A DNA stretch of 64,000 bases from Succinatimonas hippei YIT 12066 (GTDB taxonomy: Bacteria > Pseudomonadota > Gammaproteobacteria > Enterobacterales > Succinivibrionaceae). The translations under genes were made by a program, and so were the position numbers. Below, piece by piece: positions 28,209 to 35,342 of the stretch. The notes beneath the pieces are model-generated. The model was not told the origin of the DNA. It did no database searches and saw only the letters and a program-made list of their open reading frames with translations. How positions within the stretch are numbered: position 1 is the stretch's first letter; each line of letters starts with the position of its first letter. The stretch covers positions 23,032 to 87,031 of the forward strand of contig NZ_GL830979.1 in NCBI RefSeq assembly GCF_000188195.1. The letters run 5' to 3'.

Positions 28209-29495
28209 ATGGATATAGCTATTTTTTTATGCTGCTTTGCTTTACTGCTTTTTCTTTTTATGCGGCAGCCGGTTTTTGTGGCTATTTTAGGCGCTACGGC
28301 AATTTATTTTTTGTTCCATACGGAGCTTAATTCCGCTTTTATGGTGCAAAGGGTTATAGCAGGAACGCAATCAATACCTCTTTTGGCGATTCCTTTCTTT
28401 GTGTGTGCCGGTGTGTTTATGAATTACACCGGTGTTACTAAGAGAATTATTGATTTTTGCGAGGCTTTAATCGGTAATGTAATCGGGGGTATAGGTCATG
28501 TGACGGTATTGGTTGCTACCATTATGGGAGGACTTTCCGGATCAAATTTAGCCGATGCGGCCATGGAAGCGAAAATGCTTGTTCCGGAGATGAGAAAGAG
28601 AGGCTTTTCAAATGAGTTTGCTTCAGTTTTGGTTGCAACGGCTGCAATTATTACTCCGCTTATTCCTCCCGGGATCGCAATGATTATTTACGGTTCAATT
28701 GCAAATGTTTCAATCGGTAAGCTGTTTGTTGCAGGAATCGGACCTGGTTTATTATTATGCGTCACTTTAATGATTTTGGTGGCTGTGATTTCATATAAAC
28801 GGGGCTATACCAACAAACATCCTGTAGATACGTCATTTAAGCGGGTTGTTAAAACTTTTAAAGGAGCCTTTTTGCCGCTTTGCTTGCCGATCGTAATTAT
28901 CGGCGGTATTCGTATCGGTGCTTTTACTCCTACTGAAGCAGGATCTGTTGCTATTGTTTATTCGCTTCTTTTAGGAATTATTTACCGCGAGATGAGTTTT
29001 AAAAATATCATGCAGGGGCTAAAAGAAACAGTTTTGACTTCTGCCAGCATTATGCTGATTGTTGGCGCAGCTTCTGCTTTTGCTTGGATTTTAACTCGCG
29101 AACGCGTTCCTCAATATTTGACGGGATTGTTTATCCATCATTTAAACAGCGGCGTATTATTTTTGATTTGCGTCAATCTGTTCCTTATTTTTATCGGCAT
29201 GTTTATTGAAAGTACTGCGGCTATGATTATTTTAGTTCCGCTTTTAACGCCGATTGCAGCTCATTTCGGGATTGATGAAATTCAATTTGCCATGGTGGTG
29301 ATTTTTAATTTCTCAATCGGAGTGTTGTCACCGCCTATGGGAACTTTGATGTTTGTTACTTGCTCAATTACCAAGTGTCCGATGCTTAATTTCATTAAAG
29401 AAGCGGTTCCTTTCTATTTGCTCTTGGTATTTTGCTTGATTCTTTTGACATTTGTACCGGTATTTACTACGGGACTTGTAAATTTGGTCTATTAG
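28209..29495 (+). CDS. TRAP transporter large membrane subunit (DctM family)
   Basis: DctM is the sodium-coupled carrier subunit. The 428 aa protein has about 12 hydrophobic segments and the family motifs MGGLSGSNLADAAMEAKML, ATAAIITPLIPPGIAMIIYG and PTEAGSVAIVYSLLLG, plus the C-terminal pattern SIGVLSPPMGTLMFV. It completes the module-1 transporter and is 16 nt before the amidohydrolase. Confidence 0.94.
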   Translation: MDIAIFLCCFALLLFLFMRQPVFVAILGATAIYFLFHTELNSAFMVQRVIAGTQSIPLLAIPFFVCAGVFMNYTGVTKRIIDFCEALIGNVIGGIGHVTVLVATIMGGLSGSNLADAAMEAKMLVPEMRKRGFSNEFASVLVATAAIITPLIPPGIAMIIYGSIANVSIGKLFVAGIGPGLLLCVTLMILVAVISYKRGYTNKHPVDTSFKRVVKTFKGAFLPLCLPIVIIGGIRIGAFTPTEAGSVAIVYSLLLGIIYREMSFKNIMQGLKETVLTSASIMLIVGAASAFAWILTRERVPQYLTGLFIHHLNSGVLFLICVNLFLIFIGMFIESTAAMIILVPLLTPIAAHFGIDEIQFAMVVIFNFSIGVLSPPMGTLMFVTCSITKCPMLNFIKEAVPFYLLLVFCLILLTFVPVFTTGLVNLVY

Positions 29496-29511
29496 AAACA
29501 GGAGCAAAAAA

Positions 29512-30672
29512 ATGCAGGCAAGTCTTTTAATAAAAAATGCAGAAATCATTTTTCCTGATGAAGGAAGAGTAAATAAAGGATCTTTGGCAGTTGCCGAAGG
29601 TAAGATTTATTTAGTTGAAAACTTGCCTGACATTCAAGCGGATACGGTGATTGATGCTTCAGGGTTGTTTGTGTCTCCCGGTTTTATTGATCATCATTGT
29701 CATGTGTTTTATGGAGGTACCGGAATAGGTTTTCTGCCCGATACAGGATCTTTTCCTTTGGGCTGTACCGCATTGGCGGATGCCGGGAGCGTAGGAGCGT
29801 CAAATTTTAAAGCGTTTTATAACGATATAGTAATTCATAGCAGAACTAAAATTTTTACATATTTAAATGTTGCGTCGGCAGGACAGGTTAATGAACATTC
29901 TCCTGAATATGCCAATCCGCAGTTTTTTGATAAATCGGTAATTAAAGATCTTTTCGGTAAATATAAACAAATTAGGGGGCTTAAATTAAGATTCGATAAA
30001 GCATGCGTAAAAGATCTGGGTTTAAAGGCTTTGGAGGAAGCAAAACAACTTGCCTGTGATTTTAAGGTTCCTTTAGTCGTACATGTAGCCAATCATCCCG
30101 ATCGTATTGCCGACATTGTAAGTCTTTTGGATAAGGGAGATGTGGTCTGTCATATTTATCAGAATTTATGCGAAGGAATTCTGGATGAAGGCGGTAAAAT
30201 CTTAAAAGAGGTAAAAGCGGCAAGAGAGCGCGGTGTTTTGTTTGATTCGGCAGACGGATATAGAAATAACTCTTTTTCAATTATAAAAAAAGCATTTGCC
30301 GAAGGCTTTTTGCCGGATATCATCAGTACCGATTTAACATGTGAAAAACTTTATACCAACCGCGGTTACGGCCTTATTTATACCATGTCAAAGTATTTAG
30401 CGGCAGGAATGTCTTTGGAAAATGTAATTAAAGCTGTAACTGTAGCGCCTTTTTCTTGTTTGGGAATTCATGATTTAGGGATAATAAAAAGCGGAGCTGC
30501 AGCTGATATATGTATTTTTAAGCTTGATGATGCCGGAGATTTCGTGTTTAAAGATTATGCAGGGGAACAAATACAAGCCTCAAAAATTATTCGACCGCTA
30601 GTCACGATTGCGGGTGGTGATATTGTTTTTGCTGATTTTGAGATGATTGTCCAAGACAGAATACGCAAATAA
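29512..30672 (+). CDS. amidohydrolase-superfamily metallohydrolase, EF_0837/AHA_3915 type
   Basis: A 386 aa cytoplasmic amidohydrolase resembling the EF_0837-type amidohydrolase/deacetylase group. The metal-ligand set is complete: H62 and H64 in the HxH after strand 1, a Lys in RGLKLRF that could be carboxylated, His in PLVVHVANHP, His in VVCHIYQN, and Asp in ISTDLT. The family stretch TALADAGSVGASNFKAFY is clear. The natural substrate is unknown. Members are thought to cut cyclic amides, lactone-like or N-acyl compounds. Co-transcription with a TRAP carrier suggests it acts on the imported solute. The paralogue is at 33832. Confidence 0.88.
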   Translation: MQASLLIKNAEIIFPDEGRVNKGSLAVAEGKIYLVENLPDIQADTVIDASGLFVSPGFIDHHCHVFYGGTGIGFLPDTGSFPLGCTALADAGSVGASNFKAFYNDIVIHSRTKIFTYLNVASAGQVNEHSPEYANPQFFDKSVIKDLFGKYKQIRGLKLRFDKACVKDLGLKALEEAKQLACDFKVPLVVHVANHPDRIADIVSLLDKGDVVCHIYQNLCEGILDEGGKILKEVKAARERGVLFDSADGYRNNSFSIIKKAFAEGFLPDIISTDLTCEKLYTNRGYGLIYTMSKYLAAGMSLENVIKAVTVAPFSCLGIHDLGIIKSGAAADICIFKLDDAGDFVFKDYAGEQIQASKIIRPLVTIAGGDIVFADFEMIVQDRIRK

Positions 30673-30722
30673 AATAGATTATTTTATTCTTTAATTCATA
30701 TTATTGTTTTTGTGAAAATTTC

Positions 30723-30740
30723 TTGATTTTTAACAATCAT
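30723..30740. promoter_or_regulatory. operator site C upstream of TRAP module 2
   Basis: TTGATT-TTTAAC-AATCAT matches the site A/B palindrome with one mismatch at the outer base. Confidence 0.45.
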
Positions 30741-30823
30741 AGATGTTTTTTATAATGTTTAAATGCGGGAAAGTATATATAAGAACGTTTTTATCGGAAT
30801 TGTTGTTTCAATCTTGGTTATCG

Positions 30824-30843
30824 TTTGACTAAAAATAATCAAT
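30824..30843. promoter_or_regulatory. operator site D upstream of TRAP module 2
   Basis: TTTGACT-AAAAAT-AATCAAT is the same palindrome type, with one mismatch in each half, 128 nt before the DctP start. Confidence 0.45.
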
Positions 30844-30916
30844 TTTCGGTGTTAAATCACATTTAATTTGCTTAATTAAAATCATAATATTCATTAAACG
30901 ATCGTATTTAATTTTA

Positions 30917-30936
30917 TTTTATTAAATACAATCAAA
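30917..30936. promoter_or_regulatory. operator site E next to the DctP-2 start
   Basis: TTTTATT-AAATAC-AATCAAA has one mismatch in the left half and a perfect right half. It lies 35 nt before the ATG. The remaining gap 30673-30970 also shares an upstream block with 26470-26510 (TCAC..TTGC..TTAA..ATCATAAT), as expected from module duplication. Confidence 0.45.
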
Positions 30937-30970
30937 AGAAATTCAGACTTCAGCATAAGGGAGATACTTT

Positions 30971-31936
30971 ATGAAATCTTTAGCAAAAGGCTTGGCCTGT
31001 ACGTTATTTGCCGCATCTTTGTTTACAGCAGGTTCGGCATCCGCAAAATCTAATCTGATGCTTGCATATGCAGATCCTGAAGACTCCATTTTCGGAAAAG
31101 CCGCAATCGCATTTTCTGAAAAGTTAAGTGAAGTTTCCGGAGGAGAAATGTCTTGCACCATGTTCCCGAACGGAACTTTAGGCGCGATCAATGAAATTCC
31201 GGCAATGCTGCAGCAGGGAACTTGTGATGTATCTTTAATCGTTACTTCTTCATTGATGGATCTCTGTCCTGAAATGGGGGTTTTTGATCTGCCTTTTCTT
31301 TTTGCTTCTTATGATGATGCCAGAACTACGATTACCGGTGACGTCGGTAAATATCTATCCGACAAGATGGCTGAACAAAATATGTATGTTGCAAGCTGGC
31401 TTACGATGGGATTTAGAGAGATAACTTCAAATAAACCCATCAACTCTTTAGCTGACTTTAAGGGACTTAAGATCCGCATACAGTCTAATGCTGTTCATCA
31501 GGATATTTTCAGTGCTTTAGGCGCTTCTCCGACCGTTATCAGTTTCTCCGAGCTTTATACTGCAATGGAGCAGGGAACCGTTGATGCTCAGGAAAATCCT
31601 TATGTAAATATCTACAGCAATACCTATTATGAAGTGCAAAAATACCTGGTTGAATCTAATCATGTATTCCAAGTTGCTTCCTTGCTTATTTCGAAACAAA
31701 CCTATGACGATTTGACTGATGAGCAAAAAGGATGGGTGGATGCAGCTGCTGCCTATGCCGCCGATGTGGAATGGGAGGCAACCAAGACTGATAATGAAAC
31801 CGCCAAGCAGGGGGCTATCGATGCCGGCATGACGTTCGTTTCCTTAAATCACGATGAACTTTTGAACGCCACTAAGGGTGTATATGAGAAATATGCACCG
31901 CAGTACGGTGAAATGTTGAAGATGATGGGTAAATAG
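30971..31936 (+). CDS. TRAP transporter solute-binding protein (DctP family), second module
   Basis: A 321 aa precursor with a standard signal peptide (cleavage near GSASAKSN) instead of the lipobox of its module-1 counterpart. Family features are the N-lobe start LMLAYADPEDSIFGKAA, GLKIRIQSN with the substrate Arg, and FSELYTAMEQGTVDAQENPY. AAGGGAG precedes ATG. Sequence divergence from the module-1 receptor is large, so the two probably bind related but different solutes. Confidence 0.92.
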   Translation: MKSLAKGLACTLFAASLFTAGSASAKSNLMLAYADPEDSIFGKAAIAFSEKLSEVSGGEMSCTMFPNGTLGAINEIPAMLQQGTCDVSLIVTSSLMDLCPEMGVFDLPFLFASYDDARTTITGDVGKYLSDKMAEQNMYVASWLTMGFREITSNKPINSLADFKGLKIRIQSNAVHQDIFSALGASPTVISFSELYTAMEQGTVDAQENPYVNIYSNTYYEVQKYLVESNHVFQVASLLISKQTYDDLTDEQKGWVDAAAAYAADVEWEATKTDNETAKQGAIDAGMTFVSLNHDELLNATKGVYEKYAPQYGEMLKMMGK

Positions 31937-31950
31937 TCGTTACTTTAGTA

Positions 31951-31987
31951 AAACCTGCAGTTGTGTTTAAAAACTTACTGCAGGTTT
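31951..31987 (+). terminator. hairpin between DctP and DctQ of module 2
   Basis: An 11-bp perfect stem AAACCTGCAGT/ACTGCAGGTTT with a 15-nt loop is followed by a weak T stretch. It sits in the same place as the strong terminator of module 1, so a role in lowering DctQM expression or protecting the receptor mRNA 3' end is likely. Confidence 0.5.
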
Positions 31988-32014
31988 ATTAGCTTAAAAA
32001 TAAAGGAATCGCCC

Positions 32015-32542
32015 ATGCTGTATCAAATTTACAAGGCTTTGGTGAAGTTGAGCGACGGTTTGTTTGTAGTTGAAAAAATACTGCTGTTTATTGCAGTGTT
32101 TGTGGTCGTACTCGTAAATTTCGCCAATGTGTGCTTACGTTATATAGCTTCTTACAGCTTGAATTACTGTGAAACGTTAAGTGTAGTTTTATTTATGTTC
32201 ATGGTGCTGATAGGAGCAAATATCTCAGTAAAGACCGATAACGAAATAAAAATTGAGTTTTTCAGATCAAAAGATCCGTTTAAAGACGGTTTGATTCATT
32301 TTATCCCCGACATTATAGCCATCATCGCTATTATCGTGTGCTTGTCCGGATTGTTTGATACTGTTGCGGCTGTAATGCGCAATAAACAAAGATTAACTCC
32401 TTTGCCTCTTTATACTTACCACGTGTACATAGTAATGATCGCCGGCTTTTTCCTGGTGCTGCTTGACAGATTAATCATAGCCTTAAAGCACTTGTGCCAG
32501 ATTTGCGGTATTGAAATCAAGGACGAGGTTAAATCAGCATGA
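32015..32542 (+). CDS. TRAP transporter small membrane subunit (DctQ family), second module
   Basis: A 175 aa four-helix subunit (segments near 18-42, 50-70, 95-115, 130-155). AAGGA at 32003-32007 selects ATG 32015 over an upstream in-frame start at 31961, which would overlap the DctP hairpin. SLNYCETLSVVLFMFMVLIG matches the WTEE-like family core in position, though Trp is replaced. The stop overlaps the DctM start (ATGA at 32539-32542). Confidence 0.87.
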   Translation: MLYQIYKALVKLSDGLFVVEKILLFIAVFVVVLVNFANVCLRYIASYSLNYCETLSVVLFMFMVLIGANISVKTDNEIKIEFFRSKDPFKDGLIHFIPDIIAIIAIIVCLSGLFDTVAAVMRNKQRLTPLPLYTYHVYIVMIAGFFLVLLDRLIIALKHLCQICGIEIKDEVKSA

Positions 32543-33818
32543 GCCCCATTTTGGTCTTATTAATCGTATTTATTGTCACGCTTATTATCGGTGTGCCTTT
32601 TTTGTCTGGAGTCTGACGATTTCATGCCTGGCTTCATTATGTCTGATGAACGGTTTTCCGGTAATGACCATGGTTCAGAAGATGTATAACGGCGGTGCCC
32701 GCTATACTTTGCTTGCCATTTTCTTTTTCATGCTTGCAGGTTCAATTATGCAGCACGGCGGAATTTCATCGCGGCTGGTGGAATTTTCAAAAGCATGTTT
32801 AGGACATGTTCGCGGCGGATTGTCGATTGTGGTTTTGGCTGTATGCATGATGTTTGCTGCATTGTCGGGCTCTTCAATTGCGACTACTGCGGCAATCGGA
32901 GGTATGCTTTATCCTGAATTGGTTAAGGCAAATTATCCGAAAGGGTATTCGGCAGCTTTACCGGTTGCCGGAGGTACCTTAGGTATAGTTATTCCTCCTT
33001 CAATCGTCTTTGTTGTTTATGGCGCAATCACAGGTACTTCAATTTCACAGCTTTTAATGTCAGGTGTAATTCCAGGATTGATGGGCGGTATTTTTATGTG
33101 TATTTATGCGTATTTTTACGCTAGAAAACACAATATTCCAAGTTCCAATGAGTTTTCCTGGTCTCGTCTTGTAGTTGCGACTAAAAACGCATTTTGGGCC
33201 TTGCTTATGCCGATCATTATTTTAGGCGGCATTTATACCGGCATTTTTACTCCTACCGAGTCAGCGGCCGTGGCCGTAATATACGGTTTGTTTGTGGCTT
33301 TTTTCATTCATCGTGAGCTTAATCTTAGAAAATTAAAGGATATAGTCGTCGATTCCGTTAAAGGTACTGCCAATATCCTCATGATTATTATGGCCGCATC
33401 CTTGTTTGGGTATGTTCTTACCATTTATCAGGTTCCGACCTTGTTTACCAATGCGGTAAGCTCATTTATTACCGGTAAATACTCGTTTATCCTGTTCCTG
33501 AACATCCTGTTGCTGTTTTTGGGCATGATTATGGATTCGGGCGCTATTATCTTGATTTTGGCACCGCTTGTTTACAATATGGCGGTAGGCTATGGAATTG
33601 ATCCAGTCCATTTAGGCTGCATTATTGTGTTTAACTTAGCTGTAGGTCAGGCTACTCCGCCTTTCGGCAACTGTTTATTTGCTGCAATTCCGGCAACAAA
33701 ACAGGATATCGTTACTTTGTCAAAGAACGCATTCCCGTTTGTCGTTATTCTGTTTGCGACAGTATTGCTTGTTTCTTACGTGCCGATTTTCGCTATGCTG
33801 CTTCCGAGCTTAATGTAG
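32539..33818 (+). CDS. TRAP transporter large membrane subunit (DctM family), second module, frame broken by apparent 1-nt deletion
   Basis: ATG 32539 (coupled to DctQ by ATGA) starts MSPILVLLIVFIVTLIIGVPF, a normal DctM N-terminus, but soon hits TGA. The family match continues one frame over (FVWSLTISCLASLCLMNGFPV and on). One T added to the T6 run at 32598-32603 restores a 426 aa protein, close to the 428 aa paralogue at 28209. Later motifs are intact: MFAALSGSSIATTAAIGGML, GTLGIVIPPSIVFVVYG, PTESAAVAVIYGLFVA, AVGQATPPFGNCLF. Confidence 0.88.
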
Positions 33819-33831
33819 TGAGGGCGTAAAA

Positions 33832-35001
33832 ATGAAGTACGATTTTTTGATTAAAAACGGACAAGTCTTCGACAGTGAAGCAGGAAAGTTTTCTGTCGGG
33901 GATGTGTATGTACGCGGCGGTAAAATAGCTGCCGCCCCGTCAGTTAATGAAGAATCTGAAGTTAATACCGTTATTGATGCTAAAGATAAATTTGTGGTGC
34001 CGGGACTTATTGACGAACATCTGCACCTTGACCTTTACGGCAGCATGATAGGAGTTAACGGCGATTTGATGTGCATTCCGAACGGAATTACTACAGCTTG
34101 TGACGGAGGGACCTGCGGAGCTTCGAATTTCAGGCAGTTTTATAACAGCAATATTATAAGATATGAAGCTTCGACGTACTCATACTTAAATGTACAGACT
34201 TTCGGCAACAAGAGTTTGTGCATTCATGAAGAAGATCATGATCCTAAAGATTTCAGACCTGATTTAATTGAAAATACCTTTGCAAAATATCCTGATGTTT
34301 TGCGCGGGCTTAAAGTCAGGATGTGTCTTGGAACTTTAGGTAATGAACAGGGGCTTGCTCCTTTGGTAAAAGCTAAAGAGATAAGTGAGGATCTTAAATC
34401 AAAAGGGTATTACTGTCCTTTGGTTGTGCACTATGACAATTTGCCTGATAACGTGAAAGTTGCCGATTTATTTAACGTATTAGGTAAAGGTGATATCGTA
34501 GCTCATGTTTTTCAGGTAAAGCGTGAAACTATTTTTGAAGCAAACGGAAAAGTTAAAGACGCGGTGTTAAAAGCAAGGGAAAGAGGCGTTTTGATGGATG
34601 ATTGCCACGGACGCGTTCATTGGAGTTTTCCGTCTTTAAGCAGCGCGGTAAAAGAAAATTTTTATCCTGATATTATAAGCAGTGACGCTGTTCGAATAAG
34701 TGAGTATGTAAGACCGGGATTTTCATTGCTGTTTGCCATGACGGTACAAAGTGCAGCAGGAATGGATCTTGAAAAAATTCTTAAGGCGGTCACGATAAAT
34801 CCTGCCAAAGCTTTGGGCATTGCAGATAAAGCTGGAATTATTAAAGAAGGCTATCCTGCGGATATCGCTATTTTGGATATTAGGGGTACCGATATGCAGC
34901 TTACCGATAATTACGGCAATACTGTTGATGGCAATAAATTATTCGTTCCTCTTTTAACTATGAAGTCAGGTAGAGTTGCGTTCCGTCAGATATTTTTCTA
35001 A
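33832..35001 (+). CDS. amidohydrolase-superfamily metallohydrolase, EF_0837/AHA_3915 type, second copy
   Basis: A 389 aa paralogue of the 29512 product. The ligand pattern is again complete: H63 and H65 in EHLHLDLYG, Lys in RGLKVRM, His in PLVVHYDNLP, His in IVAHVFQV, and Asp in IISSDAVR. The ITTACDGGTCGASNFRQFYNS stretch mirrors the first copy. Differences around the first His pair (HCHVFYGG against HLHLDLYG) may reflect a different substrate. It closes TRAP module 2, 13 nt after DctM. Confidence 0.88.
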   Translation: MKYDFLIKNGQVFDSEAGKFSVGDVYVRGGKIAAAPSVNEESEVNTVIDAKDKFVVPGLIDEHLHLDLYGSMIGVNGDLMCIPNGITTACDGGTCGASNFRQFYNSNIIRYEASTYSYLNVQTFGNKSLCIHEEDHDPKDFRPDLIENTFAKYPDVLRGLKVRMCLGTLGNEQGLAPLVKAKEISEDLKSKGYYCPLVVHYDNLPDNVKVADLFNVLGKGDIVAHVFQVKRETIFEANGKVKDAVLKARERGVLMDDCHGRVHWSFPSLSSAVKENFYPDIISSDAVRISEYVRPGFSLLFAMTVQSAAGMDLEKILKAVTINPAKALGIADKAGIIKEGYPADIAILDIRGTDMQLTDNYGNTVDGNKLFVPLLTMKSGRVAFRQIFF

Positions 35002-35020
35002 TGAGTCTTCTGTGGTTTTA

Positions 35021-35040
35021 AAGGCGGCGTATGCCGCCTT
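35021..35040 (+). terminator. hairpin after TRAP module 2
   Basis: AAGGCGGC-GTAT-GCCGCCTT is a perfect 8-bp GC-rich stem 19 nt past the stop. The T-run after it is poor, so it may end transcription only partly. Confidence 0.5.
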
Positions 35041-35271
35041 ATATGTTGTTATATAAAGATTAATTTTCAAAAAAAGCAAGTCTTTTCAATATTATGCAAA
35101 GCTGTAAGCATATAAATTAATCTGATTTGAAGAAGTTTATAAATTTTTATGCTGTAATCTCATTTTTTTCTTTTTAATGCACAATAATGTTACATTTTTT
35201 AACCTGATTTTGTGATGTTTATTGTGTTTTATTAAAAAATCATACGTCTTAATGTTTCTTTTTTCTTCACC

Positions 35272-35280
35272 TGTTAAAAT
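35272..35280 (+). promoter_or_regulatory. extended -10 promoter of the autotransporter gene
   Basis: TG-T-TAAAAT is an extended -10 element, 62 nt before ATG 35343. The -35 region is weak. The 35041-35342 gap is very AT-rich with no gene. Confidence 0.4.
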
Positions 35281-35342
35281 TTATTTTGGAAGATGGTTAA
35301 TTAATAATTCCGATATTCAAACACAGTACGAGGCAAATTTTT

